A stretch of 64,000 bases of DNA from Paragordius varius. Its lineage: Eukaryota > Nematomorpha. Positions 21,675-31,909 of the stretch are shown piece after piece (within the stretch, counting starts at the first letter, position 1; each line of letters opens with the position of its first letter). The position numbers were made by a program, and so were the translations under genes. The DNA lies in NCBI GenBank assembly GCA_964247055.1, contig OZ176051.1, positions 5,704,001 through 5,768,000 on the forward strand. Reading direction: 5' to 3'. A model generated the notes under the pieces. That model did not search any database. It worked only from the letters and a program-made list of their open reading frames with translations, and was not told where the DNA came from.

Positions 21675-24087
21675 GTGTTAATATAGTAAATCGTATAGTT
21701 TACTGATTTTGGAATAAAGCATTTAGATTTTGCCAAAAAAAGTTTATTAGCATAGTATGGGCTAATTTTATGATTTTACGATATCGGGAAATTACCACAT
21801 AAGTGTGGCTAACTTTCTTATATCAATGGTAGGACAAAAAACATTCACTAGGCTAATTGCTTAGGACAACAAACATCTACTAGGCTAATTGCTTTAAAAA
21901 TAAGACCAAAAAAGCAAAACTCATTTGAATGTTGATTCCTAGTACTTTCTATCATAATATATGTAATTAATTGGGATATATTACTAACCCCTCATTTTTC
22001 GCGCACTGCAATGAATTTATTAAGGAATGCGCAGCTTTTTTATATTCCTTTAGAACTACCCATTTAATAGTATTTTGTATTTTACTTACAAAAAATTAAA
22101 ATTTATTTTATTTTTTGGAAAACGCAGAAGTTAGGTTATAACTCATTTTGTCTCTGAATGGGCCGATCATAGTCAAACTACTTTATTGTACAGTCCCATT
22201 ATGCCCCATTTTAAAACAAAGTTTTGAATGATAAATTGAACCTTTATTATAAATGTTAGGTTGAGTTTTTTCATGTTGAATACAAACATTAAATTATCAA
22301 TATAGAATATAGGAAATGGATACAAAATTCAAATTGAGCTAAGCAAAACCACATAGAAATTAATAAGACACTTTGAGTATCTAAATATATCGAGATTTAT
22401 TTTATTTAAACCAGTTTATTAATAAGTTTATTGCTAAAAGTTTACCTACCCAAATCATGCTTCGGCATTTTATACTTATTTTAAGGAAACAGCCCATTTA
22501 GGGGCCCGAAATTGGAGACTTTCGGGGCCCACATTATATTTTATAAAATATTGTGCAATTTAAATATGAAAAATAATATATCATAATGATAATTTTTGGA
22601 CTGAAACATCTCCTTAACACCAAAATGTTTTATTTATACCACAAAAGTGGGAATAGTTTTCTTAAATCACTAAGGCCCGAAACCAAAAGCGTCCTGAAAA
22701 TCCTAATATATTCATTTATCGGGATATATAAATCGATTTTTTATATTGTTTTTAAAAAATGACTAACAAAAGTCCAATTAAGTTCTTTATAACCGTAAAT
22801 TGAGCCAGCTATTTTTTTTTATCAAAAATGAAATTCAAGTTTATTTTAGACAATTATAGTTTTGGAGGCCAGCCGATTGCTTTACTTCATAGATTTTAAA
22901 TAATGATGATAACAGTTTGCATATCAACTTGTACTTTAAACTTAACATTTAAACCTAAAATGTATTCCATTCAAAATTAAATTCCTAATTTTAGTACCAT
23001 AAAAGTATTTATATCAAAACTATTTCATTTATAATAAATATTTGTAAACATTATTAATAATTTAGATTTTCCAATGTTCTTTTATAAAATTTACAATACG
23101 ATTAATCATTGTAAAATAATATTTTTTTGTTAGACTAAAAATTGCATGTTGAGTGATATAGAATGCTTTTTATTGTAGACAATTAAACCTTGATATGATG
23201 ATATTACCATTTTTATAAATTTTAATTTTCTTAAAATGACACACCTGTTATAAATTGCCTGCTTTGAAGAAAATAAAAAATAAATTTATAATCAATTAAT
23301 ACCTTATAAATTAAAATTTGCAATTTTAAGGATTAGAGATGGTTGATTGTGTTAAAAATATATCGAGAAATAGAATTATATGACAGTAACACTTGATTAG
23401 TTTTGAAATCGAAGCGTGCCTCTTGATAGTTAAGGGGATTTTATTAGGTCATTCTGTGTTGGTGAAATCACAATATAAGATATTTTTTATGATGTTATTT
23501 ATACCTGTTGCCTTTAATATAAAAAATTTGAAAATCACTTATGAAATTTAATATGGAAAGATCATCAAGCTTAAATATTTAGGACATTTGTTACTTTTCC
23601 TATATCAAAATATCAATCAACCATAGTGGAAGGGGTTTAAAACTAATACATATATAGTAATGGTTATATTAAAATTATATTATAGTTATGATTTACCAAT
23701 CCTAAAAATATTTTGTTTTGAAATATTATTAAATCTTTTAATCTTTTATTAATATATATAATAAATAATAATTACATATATCTTTTGTCGCATATCTATT
23801 TACCTATCTATTCTACCCCATAGAAATCAATAAAATACATATTAATTAATTTGTCATTTATACCTTTTATCATTCTTACTGGTATATTACACTGAATGCC
23901 ATAAAAAATACTATTATACCATTATAAATACAGCCAAAAAACAGAGGAGAACTCTCTGTGTGTGTCTCTTTGTGGGAAAATCAATTCCATTAATATTGAT
24001 TGAAATTTATTAGTTTTTTTTTCATACATACCTGTATTGTATATATATTGTCAATCATATCATTTCTCATTACTATAAAAAACTTGA
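21675..24087. other. gene-poor AT-rich region with degenerate repeats
   Basis: Contains family-C repeat traces (21780-21830 and 22495-22700) and AT-rich unique DNA. No gene seen. The segment just before 24088 holds the presumed promoter of the INSM-like gene; a CTATAAAAAAC lies about 15 bp upstream of the ATG, too close to act as a normal TATA box. Confidence 0.45.
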
Positions 24088-24990
24088 ATGTCAGAATCTA
24101 AAACATCCTCAAATGGCCCAAATTCTGATTTTTATTGTTGGTATCTATATTACTTACAACTCATGTGGAACCAATATAATACATCTCAAAAAACATCTCC
24201 CCCGCTTAATTCGCCTAGACCATTAATATGTAAAAAAGGACTTGATATCTCACCAGAATTCATCCGCAAAAATATAGAAAATGATTTGAACGAATCCGTA
24301 TGTCTATCACAAATAATCGGGTCAAATGACACAAAAAAGTTAATAAATGTAAATCCAAAAAGTGCAAAATATAATAAGGTTATTAACAATTTTAAGAAAT
24401 GTAACAATAATGTATCCATCAAAAAAATAAAAAATCACTCCGATACCAAATTTTACAATGCCCAAGTAACTGATAAAGCATGGAGAAAGTTAAAGAAAAT
24501 ACCCAACCACATTGGACCCTACGTATGTAAATTGTGTTCCATACTGTTTGATGATCCTTTCGGGTTAGCTAATCACAAATGTAGTCAATTAAATGAAATT
24601 TTGTATGAATGTGAAAGTTGTGGAAAAGAATTTCAAAGTTCCGCCAATCTGGCATCCCACAAAAGATGGCACCTCCTAAACAAAAAAACTGAGAAAAGGG
24701 CGAAGGGAAAATCCATATCAGGTTTAACCAAATTATTGGCGAATCCCCTTTATAAAAACCACATAAAGGAACTTTTCACTGGTTCGGAAGCTGAGCTTAA
24801 AAATTTGATGGTAATGTACGGTAAATTTGATGCAGATGAAAGAAATGAAGAGTTAAGTAATAGCATACTTAATAATCTACAATCGACATCTACGGTTCCA
24901 GAACAAAATTCCCATATCCCTAATGACCAAAATTACCTTGAGGAAAAAGACATCGCTTATAGTTTATTAGATTTACAAGGTAACCCCTAG
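24088..24990 (+). CDS. INSM-like (insulinoma-associated) zinc-finger transcription factor
   Basis: Single exon, 300 residues. INSM proteins (INSM1/INSM2, nematode EGL-46, fly Nerfin-1) are neural and neuroendocrine differentiation factors. Two adjacent fingers are visible. The first is C2HC type (C147, C150, H163, C165) with YVCKLC..DPFGLANHKCS; human INSM1 has ICQLC..DPFALAQHKCS. The second is C2H2 (C175, C178, H191, H195) with YECESCGKEFQSSANLASHK, then RWH; human has [23 protein letters not shown]. This finger pair is diagnostic for the family. The N-terminal SNAG motif (MPRGFLV in vertebrates) is absent and no further fingers follow, although human INSM1 has five. A spliced upstream or downstream exon could supply the missing parts. 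The frame is flanked by repeats and has no close neighbour. Confidence 0.82.
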   Translation: MSESKTSSNGPNSDFYCWYLYYLQLMWNQYNTSQKTSPPLNSPRPLICKKGLDISPEFIRKNIENDLNESVCLSQIIGSNDTKKLINVNPKSAKYNKVINNFKKCNNNVSIKKIKNHSDTKFYNAQVTDKAWRKLKKIPNHIGPYVCKLCSILFDDPFGLANHKCSQLNEILYECESCGKEFQSSANLASHKRWHLLNKKTEKRAKGKSISGLTKLLANPLYKNHIKELFTGSEAELKNLMVMYGKFDADERNEELSNSILNNLQSTSTVPEQNSHIPNDQNYLEEKDIAYSLLDLQGNP

Positions 24991-26286
24991 AGATCAGCTC
25001 CTTGATACAATGCAAAAATTATTCGTTATATATTTAGTAATAATAATAATCTCAATGCAAAACTGCTGTGCAATATTTAATAAATAAATTTCAAATCTGA
25101 TGAAGATTGTTTGTTATTCATCTTGCTAATGATTTGCAGATTTTATGAAAAAAAAATTGTCTAACTTTTACCTTAAAAGAGAATTAGGTATCGACTTTGA
25201 ATTTTGGCTTTAATCATTCGAGTTAACTTAAATGGCAATAAAATAAACACGAAAGTCACTCATAGAAAATAGTAGTATTTTATATAACATTAATATTAGT
25301 ATTTTAATTCCCTAGATTAATTATGCAAGGAAATAAATACACTTTTCAATTATAACCTAAATAATTATCAATAGAGACAATCAAAAAACGCGAAAATCTA
25401 AATATTTTCCAAAAATTATTTTTTGAAAAAATGGATATTAAAAGAAAAAAAACAGTAAACAAAATACTTTTATTAATACGGACATTTTTTTGTCTCGTAT
25501 CAAGAGATCAGCGTACAGCTCCAGTCAATAATGCTTAACATGAAATTTAAAAACATGATGGAAAAAATCAAGGGTTACTTGGCAGCGATTTAAAGGGCTT
25601 AGTTATATGAGGACGCACCGAAACTATAAAGAGAAATTGAATAATCCTTATTTAAATAAGCGTGTCTTGATATTAAGATTATTTCATGAAGTAGCAGATT
25701 TTATAATTAAAATATCCCAGGTAAAATAAATAATACCATTAATTTAGAAAGAAACCCCGAAACAGATAGTTGTAAAAATAATTGATATGTTTATCTGCAA
25801 AGTTAATCAAAGAAATAATATGATGCTTTTTTAACCAAACAATTAAAAACACAACCCCGGGCGCCATAGTAGAAGAGGCGCCGGATTTAAAATTTGATTT
25901 TGTTTCAAAAAAAATAGGTATTTATAAGTTATTATTTTGTATAATACATAAAAAATCGCTCATTTAGGAGTGTTCATGACCACTGTTTGAATTTGATTTT
26001 TTTTCTAAAAATGCAAGGGGTCACATAGAGGGGGAGGGACAAGAAATGCAAGCTACGTCTCTGAGCCCACTATCTGAATATAAATTGCTTCAAATATTTC
26101 AAGGAGGTTAACACTTCATGACCTTTTCAGTTTTTTGTCCGCGTTATTTTAATAAAAAAATCTAAATTTAAATTTCGTATAATTAATAAACTCCATTCAC
26201 AATAAAACATTGTTAACAATCAAAGTATAATTTTTTATTAAATTTAACATATGTAATGGAGTATTTTAAGTCACTAATACACATTT
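24991..26286. other. AT-rich intergenic with an unclassified degenerate stretch
   Basis: No supported gene. At 25500-26050 the composition is less AT-rich (GGGCGCCATAG, AGGCGCCGGATTT, GGGGAGGGACAAG), suggesting an old inserted element, but no frame or termini can be made out. Confidence 0.35.
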
Positions 26287-26616
26287 ATGCCTTCAATTAT
26301 TATCACCAATGATTTTTTAATCCGTAAATTATTCTTAATATCGATCTCTCCTTTTTTTCTTCTTGATATCATTAAGGCCGCTAAAAGTGAAATTATTTTA
26401 CCCAATAATAGAAATGACATGAGTCTTAAACCCGATAAAAAGTTTGAAGTTAATAGCCCCGTGGATGCGCGATTAATATTACATATTCCTGTGGATGAAT
26501 GGGCAAACAAAAAAAGAAAATTATCTTTGGATATAAATTCTTTATATTTCAAAATACCATCCAACCAAAGAGCAGAAAAAGCTGGTTTTATACTAAATTT
26601 AATTATTTATAAATAA
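26287..26616 (+). CDS. hypothetical secreted protein or first exon
   Basis: 109-residue open frame with a plausible signal peptide (LFLISISPFFLL at residues 14-25, then a charged segment AAKSEIILPNNRND). The rest is hydrophilic (SLKPDKKFEV, HIPVDEWANKKRKLSLDI) with no recognised domain. Either it ends at TAA 26614-26616, or it splices near 26604 (GCTG/GTTTTA, phase 1) to a downstream exon. A candidate partner is the exon at 28667, but no phase-compatible junction is certain. Right of it lies a family-A element. Codon pattern is suggestive only. Confidence 0.38.
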   Translation: MPSIIITNDFLIRKLFLISISPFFLLDIIKAAKSEIILPNNRNDMSLKPDKKFEVNSPVDARLILHIPVDEWANKKRKLSLDINSLYFKIPSNQRAEKAGFILNLIIYK

Positions 26617-26652
26617 CAATTTTTTTATTTAATCTCTTAGAAGATTAAATAG

Positions 26653-26982
26653 TATACCATTTACAGTTATTCACCCTTGAACGATTTAAATTCACCCTCG
26701 AACAATTCAAATTCACCCTAAAAAATTAGGTATTTTCAAGATTAAAGATTACCTATATTTTTTATATTTTTAAATAATGAAATTTCATTTAAAAATAATA
26801 TAATACTGAGAAAATAATAAACTTTGCCAAAAGAATATATTTCTTATAAATGATGAGTTGTATTAGCCCGAAAACACATAATTTATTTTTAGATAAATTT
26901 GAATTGTTCAAGAGTGAATTTGAATTGTTTGAGGGTGAAGTTGAATTGTTCGAGGTTCGAGGATGAATTTAAATTGTAAATG

Positions 26983-26988
<6 letters not shown>
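26653..26988. mobile_element. family-A inverted-repeat element, copy 2
   Basis: Left end TATACCATTTACAG, then TTCACCCTTGAAC units. Right end has tandem GTTCAAGAGTGAATTTGAA and GTTTGAGGGTGAAG units, then TTGTAAATGGTCTA. The interior (AGCCCGAAAACACATAATTT) is shared with copies 3 and 4. The element abuts a (TA)n tract. The tandem termini differ from copy 1 (GGGTGAA versus GGACCAA core), so there are at least two subfamilies. Confidence 0.75.

Positions 26989-27026
<38 letters not shown>
26985..27026. repeat. (TA)n microsatellite
   Basis: About 20 uninterrupted TA units immediately after the right end of the family-A element, possibly an expanded TA target duplication. Confidence 0.9.
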
Positions 27027-27032
<6 letters not shown>

Positions 27033-28666
27033 TATTTATTATTGTCTCAATTTTAGGGGTACTTTTTGCACGTTTTGAGTCAACCAAATATATTAATAAA
27101 TTAAATTATGAATTCTCAAAATATACAAAAATGTTTAAACGCCATATAAGATAAATATGCAAAAATTAAAAGCATCAAACAGCGATTATTTTGCCTAAAG
27201 AAAATATTATATATACTTGAAACAGTTAAAAGATCCAAGGTAGCTCCAATAATCATATAAATGTTTATAAAAAGCGATTTTGAAATTTTGCTAAATTATC
27301 TCAAAAGCGGCCAAAATTTATGGCTTTTAGTTGAATAATGATTTCTTTCTAGCAGCTTATATTGAAAAACCTATTATTTTATGTATTTCAACTCCCCTGT
27401 GGTAATAAATGGCATATAATTTAAATTCTATAAAATGGTTATTTGTCATTTATATAAATGTAACATAAATTTTAATTAATTATTATTTTTCCTTTTACCT
27501 ATATACTTAAAATTTGCTGGTATATTTTGATATGCAAATAATAGCTTTGATTTTTTTGTATATATAGGCTACGTTCAAAAAATATAATATTAAATGCAGA
27601 TTTTGCATAAATTAACTAAATTTATATAACATATATCAAAATTTAGCAGTGCTTTAAAATGAAGTATCCCATAACCAATATTAATATGTTTATCTACCAA
27701 AAAATTTGAGTCAATTAATCCATATTTAAAAAATTATGGGCAAAATACCAAGAATCAACTGTTGACCGATATTAATTTTCTTCGTTTTTTAAATAAATTT
27801 CGACCCCAAATATTTTTTAAAACTTTATAAGCCAAAAGTTCCCTCTATCTAAAACCTTCTAAAATGTTCGAAATGGACAGGTATCCAAATTTGATGTCTG
27901 TTAAATTTTTGGCTATTCCTAATACTACATTTTTCTGTAAAAAGCAACACTTTTTCAACCAAACGCGACAATTTTTCAAGCAAACGCAATTTTTTCATCC
28001 AAACGTAGCATTTTTTCTGTTTAGACGGGAATGCGTTTGGATAAAAAATGTTGCGTTTATGTTTCGTTTTTGATTGAAAAATGGTATATATATAGAAAGA
28101 TGGAATGTTAAGCTTTTAGAATCCAAAATTTGTGGGTCACACGCCATATATGGAACATAAGTGCCAACTAATTATCATTTTTTGTTTAATTACATAAAAT
28201 GGTGTTAAATATTTATCTTATATTTAGTTTTAGCACATAATTTTGATCGAGGGGCCTGCATCACGCACCTAATATACTTATGATATTATAAAATTTTAAG
28301 CTTTTTACCACATTTAAAAAGTTAATGCCAAAATAGTTACCATCTGCTCTTTGACGTTTAGTTTTTGGCATTTATTTCTATTATATATCGTAAGATTCCT
28401 AAATTTTTCTTCTGATTTAGAAAGTTATCTCTATTCCCTCCAACTTAATACTTAAATGTCTTTAGCAGGACAAACCCAAATTTTATTTTATAATATTTTT
28501 ATCGTTACCATGAGACAGGGCACATGTATTTCTTTAAACCATTTTTAGTAATAACCTGTTGCAAAGCCAGGACTTTGTAACATAAATCATTGAAAATGAA
28601 AAATATTGTAGGAAAAAGCGGATATTTTAAATTATTATAACAATATATTATTTTAGAGTTATAATG
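27027..28666. other. AT-rich region with a palindromic repeat
   Basis: Apart from the GCAACATTTTTT-type palindrome at 27920-28088 I see no gene. The last 20 bases (ATATATTATTTTAG) form a good splice acceptor for the exon at 28667, so much of this may be intron. Confidence 0.4.
27920..28088. repeat. palindromic GCAACATTTTTT repeat, copy 2
   Basis: Several diverged AAGCAACACTTTTTC, AAACGCGACAATTTTTC and AAACGCAATTTTTTC units face AAAAAATGTTGCGTTTATG and a terminal TGAAAAATGGTA. Same design as 7190-7293, with more units. Confidence 0.55.
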
Positions 28667-30243
28667 GTGCTCCTGTATATTCGTATTATTTTATGTTTCT
28701 AGTCTGCAAACCATGCACTACATTAAAACCGATTACTACAAAAAATTGGATGTATGTTACAGAAATGTTGGAATTACAATCTACATCGATTTCACCATTT
28801 TTGACAGAATCTTCTGAACTATTAGTTCCAACTATAAAAACTAAAATGCCAGCTCTTATTTTATTTCCACAAATTTTGGGCCAATCTGCCACATCAAAAC
28901 TACCGACTACTTTGCAAACGGCAAGATTGAAGCCAAAATCTACGGAATCCAAAAGGATTCAGAAAATGGAAGAATTAAGGGAATTACCGACTGAAAATTT
29001 TTCGGAAATTATTTTAAATACCTCTATGACTCAAAAATTTACTACAGAATTTTTTGTTAACAAAACTAATGCAACTAGTCCACAACAAACCAACATAGTA
29101 ACCATATCGGTTCCAACCTTTACTAAATTAATGGTACTTAATAAAACGGCAACCGAAACTATTTTGTCTCCCACAAATGATATGGTCAAAAATAAAATGT
29201 TCATACTTGAAAATGAAAATTTTTCAACTATCAAAAAAGGTATTATAAAAACTGAGTTAACATCCATAAATAATATAAATAATGGTATAACTGTTACTAA
29301 TAATGCAGAATTAGGGATAATGAATGATTCCCAATTAACTACCAAGTTTTCTAAAAACGAATATGAGCCAAATCTATATACCAACCTCTATAACCCAATT
29401 ATTGGCACAGTGACGACCATCATTAAAAGTTATAATTTAACCATCTCATCAATTTTAAAAACTTCAACTGAATATATCACAATGAAACCGACAATTATTC
29501 CATTTTTGACAACCAAAAAGAAACGAAAAAAAATAATTTTCACTCTTAAACCTAAAAAGTCTATAAAGCATAAACTGAAGCCATATATCCCTTTTAGAGC
29601 TCGTAACAAAAAATTTGGAAACAAAAAATTATTTACACTGTCAATCGGCAAAAATTATTCCTCCGTTTCTCCAAACAATTTTAGTATCAGTGTTAAAAAA
29701 TATCCAAAAATAATTGGAAAAGTCTTCAATACTACCAGCGTTTTAAAAATTGTCAACAAAATTAAGCATTTGCATAAAAAAGTTTTTGCCAACCTAACAA
29801 AAAATACACAAATATTTAAGTTTAGAACTAAAATGAAATTTACCACTAAAAAATACCAAAAGCTAATGAAAATCGCCAAAAATAAGTTCAATAATTCAAA
29901 TGGCATACGAAATAAATATGATTTGAAGAATACAGCTTTTCGTAAATATAACATTAAAGAAAGATTAAAAACTAATAAAAGTGCATACGCCGCGGCCATT
30001 AATATTCCAACATCCAAAACCACTAAGAATGCAATGGTGCCTAACCAATTGATGATAAATAAAGAAAAAATCTCACAAACAAAAAATGTATATAATTTTG
30101 CCAATTTGAATAGCGATCCTCCCGCAAATTTTTTGGACAAGCTGGCACAAGCTTATGGGTCTTTTTATCAAAAAACAACTCGGTATAAACCGTTTGGATT
30201 TGAAAATCATGATTATAGATATGGAAATAAATATATATTTTAA
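28667..30243 (+). CDS. Thr/Lys/Asn-rich basic protein, 3' coding exon, unrecognised
   Basis: The open frame runs from a strong acceptor (TATTATTTTAG at 28666) to TAA 30241-30243, about 524 residues; the first Met inside is at 28693. The N-terminal third is Thr/Pro/Ser-rich (PTTLQTARLKPKSTESK) and the middle is Lys/Thr-rich and strongly basic (KKKRKKIIFTLKPKKSIKHK). The C-terminus has a possible folded patch (PANFLDKLAQAYGSFYQKTT) ending in aromatic residues. There is no recognised domain. The extreme Thr and Lys content resembles secreted or matrix-type disordered proteins, but localisation is unknown. An alternative reading removes a 20-nt GT-AG stretch at 28674-28706 and starts at an ATG near 28672. 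Upstream exons are probably missing. Convergent with the gene at 30260-30945; the stops are 16 bp apart. Confidence 0.6.
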
Positions 30244-30259
30244 AATATGTATACCTTAT

Positions 30260-30945
30260 TTATTTCATTAATATTAATTTTGCTAATAACTCTTCAACAT
30301 TTGTTACAAGTGTAGGAAACGATGGATCAGCAAGAAATAGTTTCAGTAGTTCTTCTAAATCGATTTCAACTTTAAGTTCGTCATTGGTAAGGTGTTTAAT
30401 ATCATCCAAAATTATTCTCTAAATTTAGAACAAAAAACCTTGGCTATGGCATTAAATTTGTTTTGGTCTTTATTTATAGATAAAGATTTGGATTTATCAG
30501 TGTTTTTTAAAATATTCCCCTTTTCATCCAATAAAAAATAATCAATGAATGGCGATAAGAGCTGTAAAAAATCATTAATAAGCGAAAGATCGCACAATTG
30601 AATGCGAAAAACTTTTAATATGTCCTATAATAAAGGTTAAAAAAATTACTCCATAACAATACTTAAATAAAAAACAGTGAGATTTTCGATATACTTGAAG
30701 ATATTTTTTGCAATTTAACAAACAAAATGTTTGCTAAAAATTTAGAGGTAAACTTTACTAATATTTCATCATTTTGTTTTATAATGAAATAACCAGATTT
30801 TGTAAAAATGGCATGTAAAATGGTTTTATCATTTGTTATATTCTAAAACATTAATGAAATATACTTGCCAAGTTCCCTTTTCTTCTTTACTAATTAATTC
30901 CGAATATCTCTCTAAATTAAATGTGGTTTTTTTGAAAAAATCCAT
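30260..30945 (-). CDS. unrecognised 182-residue protein, five exons with very short introns
   Basis: Exons: 30865-30945 (ATG 30943-30945), 30759-30842, 30695-30733, 30439-30624 and 30260-30418. Each exon is a whole number of codons and all introns are GT-AG: 22, 25, 70 and 20 nt. The product starts MDFFKKTTFNLERYSELI. It then has KTILHAIFTKSGYFIIKQ, LQDILKVFRIQL, a hydrophobic helical stretch (LINDFLQLLSPFIDYFLL) and an acidic C-terminal pair of helices (EVEIDLEELLKLFL-like, then VTNVEELLAKLIL). It looks like an all-helical soluble protein. I do not recognise the family. The consistent phases over five exons and the loss of all internal stops on splicing make it very unlikely to be chance. 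Confidence 0.75.
30419..30438 (-). other. 20-nt GT-AG intron
   Basis: Smallest intron in the window, phase 0, between AAG and AGA codons. Retention would end the protein at TAA a few codons later; removal opens a further 53 codons. It starts GTTTTTT and ends AAATTTAG. Confidence 0.7.
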
Positions 30946-31037
30946 ATTTATTTCTCGTCTGCTTTTGTAAAATTAAGCGTTGTTTTCGAGTCAAAATGTT
31001 TATTAACATTTTATGAATTTTATTACAAGTCTTTTTG
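30946..31037. promoter_or_regulatory. 92-bp space between divergent starts
   Basis: Between the ATG of the 182-residue gene (-) and the ATG of the antistasin-like gene (+). Third close head-to-head pair in the window. No recognisable element. Confidence 0.35.
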
Positions 31038-31306
31038 ATGCCAAATCTTTTAAATTTATTGCCAATTATTACACTTCTCTTAATGCAAAATTTTTACGGA
31101 TTACCATATCAAAACCACTCTTTAGTTCCGGGAATGACAAAAAATGGAACGAAAGCAGTTTGGAGTATTAAATTTTAATTCATTTTAAAGTATCTTGTAA
31201 TATTCTTTATAGCACGATTCAAAAACCATGTCGGTTATTTTGTAACGATGGTTTTATTCATGATCGATTGGGGTGCCCGATTTGTAAGTGTCGGATCGCT
31301 AAATAG
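31038..31306 (+). CDS. small secreted antistasin-domain-like peptide, two exons
   Basis: Exons 31038-31164 and 31191-31306, with a 26-nt GT-AG intron; 80 residues. It begins with a signal peptide (MPNLLNLLPIITLLLMQ, cleavage likely near NFYG). After a short polar linker comes a single Cys-rich module spaced SC-x10-C-x3-C-NDGFIHDRLG-CPICKC, with six cysteines. The C-x3-C-x2-GF-x2-D-x2-GCPxCxC pattern is the signature of antistasin-type domains. These are small serine-protease inhibitor folds known from leeches, other lophotrochozoans and cnidarians. Only the spliced frame joins the signal peptide to the Cys module, since both neighbouring frames stop. A single short domain is fewer than most family members carry. 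The inhibitory target cannot be predicted. Confidence 0.7.
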
Positions 31307-31892
31307 TACCTTTGGGAATATCGCATATATTGACTTAATAAATTGTATAATATTCTTATTTGTCATATAATCATGATTATTTATTCATGGTAAATTTATA
31401 TGATTTAAATCAAATAATATATTAAGTGGCGCGCAAGGTTCGAATTAATATGTTTAATAATTCCGATTGTTTTTGGTTTTTATTTTATTTTTTGCCTTTA
31501 TTGCAGGCACTTAAATTAAAAAAGAGTCGATAAAAATTTATCCGGTTCTGATGTTGTCAAAATTTTGGATACGGATTGGTTTAAAATGGTTTTAAGGATC
31601 ATAAAATATTAAACAATACATAGTTTAAATTAATATTGATACTCTTTTCTTAAGGAAACACTCGTTACTCATTAAATATTATAGGATTTGTTCCAATATG
31701 AGTTATCGCTTGGGCGATTGTACTGCTTTTTGATTCGAGATTATATATTTTACCATATATACTCTGAAAAATCATTATGATTATACCGTTTCTAGAGTCA
31801 AAGACAAAAAATCAATAAAATTATACGGATATTTCAATTGATCATATTACAATAATGTTTGCACATCAAAAGTTTTGGAAGAAAGTTTATTC

Positions 31893-31909
31893 GGGGGGGG
31901 GGGGGGGGG
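31893..31909. repeat. 17-base poly-G run
   Basis: An uninterrupted run of 17 G in otherwise AT-rich DNA. It can form a G-quadruplex, or it may be a length error of assembly. Confidence 0.8.

Noticed and set aside
29031-30140. Long hydrophobic minus-strand frames opposite the Thr/Lys-rich exon
   Set aside because: Antisense shadows: Lys and Asn codons on the plus strand read as Phe, Leu and Val on the minus strand. The plus strand has the acceptor, stop context and longer frame.
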